DNA of 64,000 nt from Fagopyrum homotropicum (taxonomy: Eukaryota; Streptophyta; Magnoliopsida; Caryophyllales; Polygonaceae), in the NCBI GenBank assembly GCA_033239125.1, contig BSWB01000001.1, positions 26,005,501 to 26,069,500 on the forward strand, in the 5' to 3' direction. The notes below the pieces were generated by a model. It searched no databases. It was not told the DNA's origin and worked only from the letters and a program-made list of their open reading frames with translations. Positions 23,201 to 33,485 of the stretch are shown piece after piece; the stretch's first letter is position 1, and every line of letters begins with the position of its first letter. A program made the position numbers and the translations under genes.

Positions 23201-24289
23201 AGAGACCGATCCGATTCCACCATCATGTCGGCCAGCATGCTCCATCTTAACCTTGCTTGAATAATGCAGAAGACTGTGCAATATCTTTATAATCCCATGT
23301 ACTTGATCATGCTATTGTAACCCTTGTACATTCTTCATTCTATACAAATTAACATTTCAAAAAAAAAAAAACTAGCTTCTAAACAATGCTCATTTTTCAA
23401 AATTCAAATAATTTATTAGATTCGGGGAGTTTGTGTGTATTAGCATACCTGAATCACACAAACAATATGATTTTAATGGAATTCATACCAGAATCAAATA
23501 ATACACTGTACAATTGAATATTATATGTGATAATATGCAATGGACTTACATTTTTGCAACTATTTCAGCAATGACAAGATATGACACCTTTTTGCGATAA
23601 TTTCTTCTTGTATGGAATGAACAAGTATGCCCTCTGGTATACTTTGTTATTGTAAACACTTTTGATTTCTTGATTTTTGAGCACCGTACGCGCCACATAT
23701 AATCTTTATCTAGACATTGCGCAACAACAGCAAGTTTGATAGACTTTGTTATTTTGTATTATGTACATTCAGCAACAGCATTCAAACACAATGCATTTTT
23801 CACTGCAATTTTATCCTTGAACTTTTGACCAATCTTAAGACCCCATTGAGTTGCTTCAGGTTCAACTTCAGTGATTGCACAACTGTTCTCTGTTTCTATT
23901 ACATTCAACTTAGGAGCGGCAACAATGAAAGTGCATGGATGATATTCGTTAACTTCTTCAATTTCTGGTATAAGAATTTTAGACTTTAATCTTACACACA
24001 ATGACACACTCCAACATGGTTGAGTCAATTGATTAGCTTCGACAAAATCCTCGAAATCTTCTACCGTCTCAATATCAAACAGTTGCAATGCTTCATTTAA
24101 GGTATTCTTGTACGTAAGTTGAAAATTGTGCATTTTCTCATCTACTTGAAAACGTTTTGCAATTAACACCCTAATTTCTGGTATGCTAACGAGATCTCTC
24201 ACAGTGATGGGTTTGCACACTACCTTCTCCCCTATATATCTCCAATCATTTTCCACAGATCTTCATTCTCCTCCACAGTAAACCACAAT

Positions 24290-25010
24290 TTGTATATGAG
24301 TCATGCCTAACAAGTTCTGTATATACCAGGAAAAAACTACTATAAGCATACCAGAAATGAGAAGAATGCAAAACACCACAAACAGAGCATGTTACATACC
24401 AGAATTGAGCATACCAGATATACCAAGAACAAGATAATACCATAAACTTATCATGTATACAAACCAGAAAGTCACATACCATAAACACAATTTTGAAACA
24501 ATACCAGAAACACAATTACAATCAAATACCAGATAAATGATGATACCAGAAATATTATTATTCAAATATAATTCACATACCAGAAATACAATTATCAAAC
24601 AAATACCATAAACATTGTTGTGACATCTTTAATACTAGAAGTAATTCAAAGGATTATACCAGAGAAATGATGATACCAGAAAGACAATTATCATACTAGA
24701 AAAAGGATTATACCAGAACTCATTCATTCATGCTAGAATTAAGAAAATGAACTAGCTACATAGTTCATACTAGTATCATTAATCAAATTGACACCAACAA
24801 CACAATCTCAATCATACCAGAACAGAGAAAATTCAAAGGTAAAGCACAAAACCTAAAATTGAAAACATAACACTCACTCATTCATAACAAAAAGCTAACT
24901 GTCTTTGATTTGAAGTTCAAAGAAAACCAAATCGGATAATGCCTTATACTAGAATTACAAGAATCTGATCAAAATTTCAAAATGGTGAACATAATACTAG
25001 AATAAAAATG
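24290..25010 (-). repeat. Dispersed motif near the right end of the MULE
   Basis: Upstream of the transposase, copies of ATACCAGAA (reverse of TTCTGGTATG) continue to about 24990. Near 25090 a copy in the opposite direction appears. Confidence 0.8.
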
Positions 25011-25384
25011 AAAAAGATGGCGAGAGAGAGATAACTGGTTAGATCGATGGCTATTTATGGTGTTTAATGTGTTGAATCACAATGTCGATTGTTTGGTATG
25101 AGTTTCTAGTTATTTGGATCTTCGATTGCACACCAGAGAATGTTCGATCGATGGCGATTGTGAGATAGAACAGAGAGAATAGATCGATTGTGATTCTAGA
25201 GAAGAAGAAGAAGAATGCGAGAATGAGAGAAGAAGAAGGTTGCGAGAATGAGAGGAGAATAATAGTGCGAGATCGATTTTGTTTCAACGTAACGGAAAAG
25301 AGAGAGAAGGAAATTACCTAATTTTATGGTAATTAATTGCTTTTTCCACAGTAAATGTAATTTGGGGTATATTTTGTTAATGGA

Positions 25385-25447
25385 AAACATATAAAAGCCT
25401 AGTTAGTACTATGGTTTCTCAAAGAGGCCTATTGACCAAATTTGCCC
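25385..25447 (-). repeat. Right terminal sequence of the MULE
   Basis: Read on -, it begins GGGCAAATTTGG and contains CAATAGGCCTC and ACTAACTAGGC. Similar ends occur at 50265 (+) and 51896 (-). I see no matching left end in the window, so the inverted repeat is inferred by family likeness. Confidence 0.6.
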
Positions 25448-26208
25448 TTTTTTGTTTAGTGTTTTTGACACATAATTGATCAAGATTCTTTGCAAGTCTT
25501 ATAATAGTCCTATCTTCCTATATTTATGATTTATCATTTCATATTATCATCTTCTTATCTAACCATTTTCATTTCATCATTCCGCATTCTTTTTTTGGTT
25601 CGATTTTTTAAAACCTCGATCTGTTCTTCGTCAAATCTCGTACGAGAATTCATTAAGAACTCCCCGAAATTTCTTTCTGAGTGTGTTCAAAGGACTTTCA
25701 ATCTAGATCGAGAAATGCGACATCAACACCGCATTACATGAAACCCATCTGCTCACCTTCCCTACATATTCAAGACAATGCCATAATTTTGATCTACACT
25801 TCTCTTAACCCCTCCAACCATGCACTAAAAACATCAGACATTGCTGATCAAATAGTACTTAAATTAATCAGGCCTTCTCAATAACATCTACATGCTAGGA
25901 TGGAATGATTAGTTCTACCTTGATCATAAAGAATTATAGATGATGGGTAGAAGACAAAACTTGTAACGCACTCGTGCAAGCCATAAACAAAGCCGTAATG
26001 AGGTGATGGAACACGTCATTGCTAGGCTGAAATATATATTGAAAATTAAAACACATGTATTGATGCATGCAAGAGTACAAATGAAGGAGAGATAAAATGA
26101 CTAAAGAGCATCTTATCACTAATATTCAACTGAGAGTACTTATAGTATGAATTCATTTAGTAAATATACCCCTAATATTTAACTAAGACTACTTATAGGA
26201 TCTGAACT
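25448..26208. other. Intergenic, no gene seen
   Basis: Several short open frames are present but none has a recognisable domain or good codon pattern. No repeat family was recognised. Confidence 0.6.
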
Positions 26209-26630
26209 GCAATTTGTCAGAGTTGGGGTTGCATTTTTAATTCGTTTCGTGCACTTGAAGAGAGTTAATTGGAGCATTTCAAAATTCAAACCGTTCACAT
26301 ACGAGTTTACTAGGTCGGCCCGCTCAATTTGTTATAGGGATCTGGCAGCCTTACCCGGGCAAATCCGGTTCAGGAGACTAGCCGCGAGCTACTCAACTGG
26401 CTAGATAATTTTCCGGATAATTCTGTATTTTATATTTCATTCGACAGTCAAAAGTGGTTGACCGAACCTCCACTAAAAGCTCGAGGTCAACCCTTGGAAA
26501 AAAGTGGAACCCGGTTTATATGGGTTGTCTGATCTGGACCCGATTACATAGTCCCGTACCGGTTTTTTCTCGGTGGGTTCGAAGAGCGGGTGGCTGGCCG
26601 AGGGTACATCGATGAGTTCGAAACCGGTTT
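26209..26630 (+). pseudogene. UGT pseudogene fragment
   Basis: This stretch matches 27440-27850 of the intact UGT downstream: the SWGCIF segment, the RAxGPLNLL region, the linker, and the SFGSQKWLTEP block, at roughly 80 percent by eye. Stops and indels occur throughout, and both the N-terminal half and the PSPG box are missing. It probably comes from a partial tandem duplication of the neighbouring gene. Confidence 0.88.
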
Positions 26631-26687
26631 TCCACGCCTTAACTTAATTACTTCGTCAACCTTGTAAACTTACACGGCAATCCAAGT

Positions 26688-26695
26688 TATATAAA
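26688..26695 (+). promoter_or_regulatory. Possible TATA box of the UGT gene
   Basis: TATATAAA lies about 150 bases before the UGT start codon, which would fit a leader of about 120 bases. Only the match and position support it. Confidence 0.35.
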
Positions 26696-26844
26696 TCAAT
26701 ATTTATGCTTTCAAAGTAATTTAGGGACAGTAAGTTGGCAAAATAATTTGCCCCGCAGTGACTTACGATGCGACTTCGCCTACATATATGGGTATTCACT
26801 TGCACTGCTAAAACAACGTTAACCACCCCTGAGAAAACGGCAGC

Positions 26845-28230
26845 ATGTCCACCGCCACTGCCACCCACGTCTTGGTTATCCCATACCCAGCACAAGGCCA
26901 CATTATTCCGATCCTTGATCTCACCAACCAACTTGCAATCCGGGGAATCAAAATCACCATTTTAGTAACCCCTAAAAATCTCCCAATTTTAACTCCAATT
27001 CTTTCTGCGCATCCTTCGATTGAAACCCTAATTCTCCCTCTTCCTCACCACCCCAAACTCCCTCCTGGTGTCGAGAACATCCGTGACATCGGCATTCGCG
27101 GCAACCGTCCATTGGTCGCCGCCTTCAGTGGGCTCGCTGACCCGATAACGGACTGGTTCACGGCCCATCCTTCTCCCCCACGCGCAATACTCTCTGATTT
27201 CTTCTTGGGATGGACCCAAAACTTGGCCCAAAAGCTTGGTGTCCTTCGCTTCGTATTCTTCGCTTCTGGATCATTCGGTTCCTCTTTGCTGACAAATATC
27301 TTTACAAACATTGACAGGTTTAAGACACTCGATTATGTCGAGTTTTTTGATTTCCCTAATTCCCCTGTTTTCAAGCAACAACCTTCTTTTAGATCATACG
27401 ACCAATCGGATCCAGATGATCGGATTTTTAGGGACGGGCTAATTGACAATTTGTCCAGTTGGGGTTGCATTTTCAATACGTTTCGTGCACTTGAAGAAGA
27501 CTACTCGGAGCATTTCAGGAAGCAAACCGTTCACGGGCGAGTTTACGCGGTCGGCCCGCTCAATTTGTTACAGGGATCTGGTAGCTTTACCCGGGCAAAC
27601 ACGGTTGATGAGACTACCGGCGAGCTGCTCAACTGGCTTGATAATTTTACTGATGACTCGGTGTTATACGTTTCATTTGGCAGCCAAAAGTGGTTGACGG
27701 AGCCCCAACTGGAAGCTTTGGGTTTAGCCTTGGAAAAAAGCGGAACCCGGTTCATATGGGTTGTCCGGTCTGAGCCTGATTCACATAATGGAGGACCGGC
27801 TTTCCTTGATGGGTTCGAAGACAGGGTAGCTGGCAGAGGGTACATTGTGAAGGAATGGGCCCTACAGGTGGAGATATTAGGTCACCGGGCCGTGGGCGGA
27901 TTTTTGAGTCATTGCGGCTTCAACTCGATGCTGGAGAGTGTGGCCGCCGGAGTGAAGATACTCGCGTGGCCTATGGAGGCTGACCAATATTTTAATGCTA
28001 GGCTATTGGAGGATCTGCGGCTGGCCGTCCTGGTTTGTGAGGGTCCGAACACGGTGCCTGACCAGGATGCATTAGGTCGGGTCATTAAGGAGACAATGAA
28101 TGGGGATGTATTGCAAAATAAAACGGTTAAAGAGTTCAAGGAGATGACACTTGAAGCGGTTGAGGGTGGGAGCTCTGCTAAAGATTTGGATGATTTTGTC
28201 AAAGAGTTGATTCGCATCGGCTCAGTTTAG
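26845..28230 (+). CDS. UDP-glycosyltransferase, family 1, UGT89-like
   Basis: A 461-residue, single-exon, soluble GT1 enzyme of the usual length (about 450-500). It should transfer a sugar from a UDP-sugar to a small acceptor such as a flavonoid or phenolic acid in the cytosol; the acceptor cannot be told. The N-terminus (HVLVIPYPAQGH) has the catalytic His19, and Asp118 (ILSDFF) is the likely partner. The PSPG box spans Trp338-Gln381, including HCGFNSMLES and ending in DQ. Position 22 of the box is Phe359, where Trp is almost universal in glucosyltransferases. The start is chosen because the HVLVIPYPAQGH motif must sit near the N-terminus. The closest family I recognise is UGT89. A broken partial copy lies just upstream. 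Confidence 0.93.
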   Translation: MSTATATHVLVIPYPAQGHIIPILDLTNQLAIRGIKITILVTPKNLPILTPILSAHPSIETLILPLPHHPKLPPGVENIRDIGIRGNRPLVAAFSGLADPITDWFTAHPSPPRAILSDFFLGWTQNLAQKLGVLRFVFFASGSFGSSLLTNIFTNIDRFKTLDYVEFFDFPNSPVFKQQPSFRSYDQSDPDDRIFRDGLIDNLSSWGCIFNTFRALEEDYSEHFRKQTVHGRVYAVGPLNLLQGSGSFTRANTVDETTGELLNWLDNFTDDSVLYVSFGSQKWLTEPQLEALGLALEKSGTRFIWVVRSEPDSHNGGPAFLDGFEDRVAGRGYIVKEWALQVEILGHRAVGGFLSHCGFNSMLESVAAGVKILAWPMEADQYFNARLLEDLRLAVLVCEGPNTVPDQDALGRVIKETMNGDVLQNKTVKEFKEMTLEAVEGGSSAKDLDDFVKELIRIGSV

Positions 28231-29536
28231 TTGCCGTTTTCACTTATGTTTACTTATTATTTATCTGTTGCAAAAACACTGCAAACAGATTCAGTGCAAT
28301 GATTTAGATTCTATTCAATAACAGCATATTAAATTGATATAATATTAATTCCCTCCATTCAAACTCAAGGTTTGTTTCCGTATATATAAGAAAAGTCATG
28401 CAGTAACATACTTTTAACCTCAAATACGCATCGATATATGAATTCAATTCATAATAGGACAAATATCATGAAAACAAAGCATACTTGCAACCTCATACTT
28501 GTAACCTAGTGTTGTATATCCTCTCGTTTTACCTTATATATAATTATACCTTATATATAATTATTTCCTTTAGACGAAAGAATTGAGTTCAATAAGTTTA
28601 TGTTAGGGATACTTTTAATAGAGTAATAAGGATAAAAAGCCTAGTTAGTCATTTAACCCGAAATAAAACCGTCCCTCCTAGTCGTATTTGGTTTGGCATT
28701 GCTTCCGCACATTGCCCTAGTGTGATTCGCTAGCCGGTGAGTATCATAGGCATGATTGTGTATACAAGTCAATATCTGAAGGAGAATGTTTGGAATTATG
28801 GATAACAAATTGAATTGTGATTGATGTACTTTTCAATAGAAAATTCTTCAACCACAAATTAACCACGGACATCTGATACGAGGCCTCGGCGAAAACATCA
28901 TATGCGAGACACAACAAGCTTAATATGTGTTCCTTCTTCTTCATCTTGCTTGATTGATAATGTCCCCATAATCCTTCAACAAACTCGTATCTTCATGGTT
29001 TCAGTTTTGATGATATCAAAACCATGGTAGTTTGTTATTTTTGATATGAGAAGAAAAAAATCAAACAAATTAACAAAAATGAAACAAACAAGGAGAAACA
29101 CTTGAATTTATATGGTTCGCCAAGTTACGTAGGTCACATTCACCGAAAAAGAACAAAAACACACTGATACGGAAGTACCTAACTTGATGCTACAAGTTTT
29201 GTGTTTCAATGGTTATTGAAGTTGCATAAGGTTCTTTCAGGCGCCTATGCCACGTCATAAGTCTAACTGATGATCAATTTAAGACTGTCCTTAGTCAATT
29301 CAAGAACATAAATTCTCTTGTTACAAGTGGCACATTGATTAAAACAAAGCCTACTGTAAGTTAGATTTATAGGTTACTCAATGCGTTTTAAAATCAGAGT
29401 TAAAAGCTGCAGGCTAATGAACGAAGACATGTATAGTGAAAGATGTTAATTCTTGTATAATATTTCTATAGATGTGTGATTCCAAATATTGTTTTCTGTA
29501 CAATTGACAAAACTTCTTCTTCTTCTACATATATAT
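28231..29536. other. Intergenic, AT-rich, no gene seen
   Basis: No supported gene. At about 28640-28655 a short AAAGCCTAGTTAGT matches the terminal motif of the MULEs in this window, and may be a relict end. Confidence 0.5.
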
Positions 29537-30331
29537 CTAGCAATTGAGGGTGTTGAGAATGGTAGTTCTTGTCTTGATTAAATGCCTTAACAAGATATTT
29601 GCTCCTTCTTCAACATCCTTTATGGAGATCTCCATCTTCTCCAAACTGCTCCTCATTTGCTCCGGATTCTCGGCTTCCAAGTCAACAAGAAGGAAATCGG
29701 TTTCTTGTCGGCTGGTAACCTGTTTGGACTTCACCATCTTAGAGATGACTGATTCCCAGCTGCTTCTAGCCTTGGCACCGGCAATGGAAACAAGGAGGGA
29801 TTCGAGCACACTGAGAGTTGCCATTTGGCACTCTCTCAGCCTGCTTACAACTTCTGCAATCTCATTGCTCTCGGTAGTGTTCTTGTTCTCTATCTTCTTC
29901 AAGTCTTTCAATGCCTTTGTGACAGTTTTGATAGCATTCTTCCTTGATCTCAGGTACTGTGCCACCTCCTTGGCAATCTCGTCTTGAGAGCACCTTCTCC
30001 TGAGAATGGATTGAAGTTGTTGAGCTCTTCCCTTCATCTGCACCAATACATCACTAATGGTGCTGCAGGCGTCTAAGAATTTGATAGATCCCTCCAATGC
30101 AGCTTCGACCCATTTCTCCTGTCCTTGGCTAGAAATGGTCTTTCGAGAAGAAGGCAATTGGAGGAGTTCATCAATGCAATCATAGAGATCGCTGAGAAGG
30201 ACGAGTTTGGATGAAGAAGAGGAAGCAAACTCGGAAGATCTGAGCCTGTTGAGTTGCTCATCAAATTGGGAAACAACTGGAGTTGATCGGCTTGGGAAAC
30301 TGTTTGAGCGAGTGTGGTAAGAAGCGGCCAT
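29537..30331 (-). CDS. DUF241 family protein, copy 1
   Basis: A 264-residue intronless frame of the plant-specific DUF241 family (Pfam PF03087), whose biochemical role is unknown to me. The N-terminus MAASYHTRSNSFPS is the family's usual start and is shared with copy 2, which supports the chosen ATG. The rest is mostly helical with coiled-coil-like segments (about residues 100-150 and 225-264), and ends ILNTLNC. No signal peptide or membrane segment is seen. It is about 60-65 percent alike to copy 2 by eye, and the likeness continues into the region after the stop codon, so the duplication unit is larger than the CDS. The Ser-rich 38-44 stretch differs between copies. Confidence 0.92.
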   Translation of the reverse strand: MAASYHTRSNSFPSRSTPVVSQFDEQLNRLRSSEFASSSSSKLVLLSDLYDCIDELLQLPSSRKTISSQGQEKWVEAALEGSIKFLDACSTISDVLVQMKGRAQQLQSILRRRCSQDEIAKEVAQYLRSRKNAIKTVTKALKDLKKIENKNTTESNEIAEVVSRLRECQMATLSVLESLLVSIAGAKARSSWESVISKMVKSKQVTSRQETDFLLVDLEAENPEQMRSSLEKMEISIKDVEEGANILLRHLIKTRTTILNTLNC

Positions 30332-30414
30332 TTTATTGTATGCTTAGGCTAAGAAAGTCTTAACACTGAAGATGTTAGATGGTAACTTGCTTTCCTTGGG
30401 TAGGCTTTGTGCAG

Positions 30415-30422
30415 TTTATATA
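30415..30422 (-). promoter_or_regulatory. TATA box of DUF241 copy 1
   Basis: On - this reads TATATAAA, about 85 bases before the start codon. The surrounding block (CTTGCAGTATATAAACTG on -) has a counterpart at the same distance before copy 2. Confidence 0.65.
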
Positions 30423-30779
30423 CTGCAAGGTAAAGGAGATCCAAGGAATCTTAACTATCATCATAATGCTGATGCTGAAATCTAGATCTGATAGCTCATC
30501 TCATTTAAGTGTGTGCATTGTCCCCTATGACCCTCTTAGGCCAACTCATAAGCTTATATATATTTACATCTTCATGATCCGCTATAAGTGCACACCCTTC
30601 TGCTGAAAACTTTGTTCCCTGTTGTCGTACATGAAGAGGACAGGATTGGCCTTTCATGGCTTCTTTTGGCTTTATTCTCTTTGAAATCAGCCATGAGCAT
30701 GTGACGCTATTAGCTTTTGCCCTTTATCTGAACAAATGCTATATAGTTAATTATCATAAATAATGGTAATCACGATCGT

Positions 30780-31082
30780 GTGCATCATTTTCCGAGTAAG
30801 GTGCTAAACACGGGTTGCAATAACTTCTTGTCACCTATAGATTCAACACAAGGAATATCATCTCTGCGGTTTAATAAATCAGCACGGGTGGCTTTGGCAT
30901 CTTCTCTTCATCTTCAATCAATAGAGGGGGACCACGAGACTTTGATTAGTGAGTTATGCACACGATTGACATCAAAGATATATCAATCTGTCTGTGATGA
31001 AGTTACGGATCGGCGAGAGAGATTGATGACACCTTACTGGCTTACTAATGAACGGAAGAAACCAGGCTTATGGTGGTTGTAA
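30780..31082 (+). other. Open frame of 100 codons of unknown origin
   Basis: It encodes a mixed-composition peptide (SLRFNKSARVALASSLHL, then CDEVTDRRERLMTPYWLTNE) that reads like real protein sequence, but I do not recognise the family. It has no obvious promoter and lies between the two DUF241 genes. It may be a fragment of an old gene or transposon. Confidence 0.3.
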
Positions 31083-31637
31083 GAAACCAGGCATGGATGG
31101 ACACAATGTATCTCGATAATTTGAGGAAGATGGTAAATTTAGAGCCTGAAACTGATAAATAAATTGAATATGTCTATGAACATATTACTATCATTTAAAA
31201 GAGCATCTTAACCAATTAAGTTGCCAAGCATTTGCTTATAATTGAATCACGTTTTCTGGAGACATTTGGAATCAGATGTGCTGTAAATGCAGATTTATTG
31301 AAAAAGAAAAATGGAGGCGTTCCTTCACATCTTCATTGACTGGTAAATATTTTCTTTTAAATCTGCATTAGTCTGGTAATTTGATTGAATGTAGATGGAG
31401 AATCTGAAACTATTTACTCATTTTGGTTGGATTTAGGGTTTCAGAAATCTCAGTACAAATCACTTTAAAGAGAAGAAATAGTACGGAAAATAGATGAAAA
31501 TTGACAAAAAAACTGAATGTACTCGAGTAACTTTGGCTGTTGTATATTTCTTATATATATATATATATATATGTATCGCTGATCGATTACAAGTATTGTT
31601 ATGTGTACTAATCTACAAAACTTCTTTTCTTATAGAT
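31083..31637. other. Spacer between DUF241 genes
   Basis: No gene seen. A short (TA)n tract of about 20 bases lies near 31552-31572. The last 60 bases resemble the 3' flank of DUF241 copy 1. Confidence 0.6.
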
Positions 31638-32429
31638 CTAGCAGTTGAGGATGTTGAGAATGGTAGTTCTTGTCTTGATCAAATGTCTGAACAAGATCTC
31701 TACACCTTGCTCAACATCCTTGAGAGAGATCTCCATGTTCTCCAATCCACTCATCACTATCTCCGGATGCAAGGTAGCATCTGAGGCTTCAAATCCAACA
31801 AGAAAGACTTGGCTTTCTTGGTGGCTTTTTGATTTCAATACTTTGGAGACAATTGATTCCCAGTTGCTTCTAGCCTTGGCACCGACTATGGAAACAAGGA
31901 CGGACTCTAGCACGTCGAGAGTCACCATTTGGCACTCTCTCAACCTGTTAATTACATCGGTATTCTCATTGTAGTTTATCTCAGATTTCTTCAAGTCTTT
32001 CAATGTCTTTGAGACAACCTTGATGACCTTCTTCTTTGTTCTCAAGTACTGAGCTACCTCACTGGCAATCTCATCTTTAGAGCACCTCCTTCTTAGAATG
32101 GATTGAAGTTGTTGTGCTCGCTCTTTCATCTGCACCATAACATCAGTGATTGTGCTGCACACATCTAGGAACTTGACAGAGCCTTCCAAAGCATCTTCAG
32201 CCCATTTCCCTTGGCGGGAAACGGCCTTTTGAGAGGAATGCAGTTGTAGGAGTTCATCAATGCTCTCGTAGAGACCGCTAAGGTGGTTCAGCTTGGAAGT
32301 GATCGTGAAAGATGTTGAACAAGTGAATTCAGATGATCTGATCCTGTCGAGTTGCTCGTCAAATTGGGAAACGATGGAGGTTGTTCCGGTTGGAAGACTG
32401 TTTGAGCGGGTGTGGTAAGAAGCGGCCAT
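31638..32429 (-). CDS. DUF241 family protein, copy 2
   Basis: A 263-residue intronless frame, a tandem paralogue of 29537-30331 on the same strand. It shares the MAASYHTRSNS start, the EGSVKFLDVCSTITDV and QQLQSILRRRCSKDE blocks, and the C-terminal LIKTRTTILNILNC. Differences cluster in the N-terminal Ser/Thr stretch, the 145-160 region and a few added residues near 225. Both copies are open, so both may be functional. The family's role is not known from the sequence. The predicted protein is helical and soluble. Confidence 0.92.
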   Translation of the reverse strand: MAASYHTRSNSLPTGTTSIVSQFDEQLDRIRSSEFTCSTSFTITSKLNHLSGLYESIDELLQLHSSQKAVSRQGKWAEDALEGSVKFLDVCSTITDVMVQMKERAQQLQSILRRRCSKDEIASEVAQYLRTKKKVIKVVSKTLKDLKKSEINYNENTDVINRLRECQMVTLDVLESVLVSIVGAKARSNWESIVSKVLKSKSHQESQVFLVGFEASDATLHPEIVMSGLENMEISLKDVEQGVEILFRHLIKTRTTILNILNC

Positions 32430-32509
32430 TTTTAAGCCTCTTGATTCTTAAGGTTAAGAAAGTCTTAGAACTCAGGTTTTGGATACCATATTGTCTTGCT
32501 TTGTCCAGT

Positions 32510-32517
32510 TTATATAT
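32510..32517 (-). promoter_or_regulatory. TATA box of DUF241 copy 2
   Basis: On - this reads ATATATAA, about 80 bases before the start codon, in the block that is conserved with copy 1. Confidence 0.6.
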
Positions 32518-32529
32518 TGCTGGGTGAAG

Positions 32530-33485
32530 GAGACGTATGGAATCTCGATGCCAGCTTAAGATGATTTGGAGATCTGAATATTATTCATTTGCTCCTTACT
32601 ACCCTCTTTCCCCAGCTCATAAGGTAGTTTTATTTATTTGATATATGCACACACACGCTTGTAGAAAACATTGTCTCCTGCTGGTGTGCCCTAAGAGGAC
32701 AAAGCCAACCTTTTTCCATTTTATTATTCTTGTAATTTAGTCATGGGCATGTGGAATTATTATCTAGCTAGTTCTTTCTAGTTGGGGAGCACACATGATC
32801 CTAAAATAGGTGGATTTCTGATTTCATGTTATTTCATTGTCACCTATAATAGCAGTATTGACTCCGTTGCTGTACCTATTAATGTAAATAGAGATATTGG
32901 TAAAGAGGTTTGTAAATGAACTTCTGTATCCTCGCATTAGATCCGAGCCTGTCACATAAGCAGGATGAGTGGATTTCCTCTTCTTGATAGGAACTAATCA
33001 ACATACTGTCTGCATTTTATAAGCTAGCTAGTTGGCTGAGATGAGAGGCCACAAACTATAACAAATTATCAACTTACTGTCTGCATTTGATGAGCTGTGT
33101 CAAAATTTAAGAAAGCTTAGAGCAATCATGTTTTTGCACCTCTCAACAGAGATGAAGACATGTTGTGGAAGAAATCATCCCGCGTGTACATATCTTATGG
33201 AAGCAAAGAGTTGGATTAAGTTGCAGAAATGAAGAAGATCCGGCTGCTAGTCGAAGCCTCCAATAGCTAAAGAATAAACCTGTATCACATCTCAAGGTTT
33301 TGCTCATATATAAACTGCAGCAAATGGTAACTTCGTCATTTTGTATGTTGATCACAATATCCCACAGACTGAGTTGTGTCTCTTTTTGGTGCAACAGCTT
33401 TGAGACATCCGTCGAGATATTTGTATTACTAGGCTGGGAAGCTGAGGATGAGCTCGGGCATTTTTGAGTTCCTTTGATCAGGCGG
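32530..33485. other. Intergenic, no gene seen
   Basis: Only short open frames without domains. No repeat recognised. Confidence 0.6.

Larger units (their letters stand above)
18045..23370 (+). mobile_element. LINE (L1-type non-LTR retrotransposon), 5326 bp, 15-bp TSD
   Basis: ACTAGCTTCTAAACA occurs at 18030-18044 and again at 23371-23385, directly after a poly-A tail (23359-23370). Between them lie ORF1 and ORF2 in the plant L1 arrangement, with a short 5' leader, so the copy looks close to full length. The target was an exon of the MULE transposase. ORF1 has one stop; ORF2 has two stops and one frameshift. Confidence 0.95.
15826..24256 (-). pseudogene. MuDR-type MULE transposase, decayed and split by a LINE
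   Basis: Read on -: 24256-23550 carries the N-terminal region and a MuDR DNA-binding-like block (CSKIKKSKVFTITKYTRGHTC), followed by a GTAAGT donor at 23549. An exon near 23435-23386 and 18030-17840 (SYWKCWMTQETVKEL, then VPMYLHRLQEANP) is interrupted by the LINE. 17543-17229 is the MULE catalytic domain, with VDGTFLKGRYG (first Asp), VSDRH (second Asp) and CMYHLKGN. 16533-15826 is the C-terminus, with a degenerate SWIM finger (one Cys of the CxC is lost, PCVHA kept) and a CCHC knuckle (CSCCGMVGHNKKTC). Stops and frameshifts near 23760, 17990 and 17875 show it is inactive. Confidence 0.82.
10448..25447. mobile_element. Large Mutator-like element with Ulp1-type and transposase genes (Kaonashi-like), left end lost to the chromovirus insertion
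   Basis: The unit holds a + strand DUF1985/Ulp1-like gene (10448-14878) and a - strand MuDR-type transposase (15826-24256), pointing at each other. Ulp1-bearing MULEs are known in plants as KI or Kaonashi elements. The right edge is placed at 25447, where GGGCAAATTTGG (read on -) starts a terminal sequence that recurs at the ends of two other elements in this window. The left end lies upstream of base 1, beyond the chromovirus. A LINE (18045-23370) is nested in the transposase. Both genes have stops and frameshifts, so the element looks dead. Confidence 0.8.

Noticed and set aside
27028..28217. Antisense frames over the UGT gene
   Set aside because: They follow the codon pattern of the UGT on the other strand and have no recognisable domain.
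33143..33394. 83-codon frame on - upstream of DUF241 copy 2
   Set aside because: Composition is random-looking and it has no match to the DUF241 start or to any family I know.
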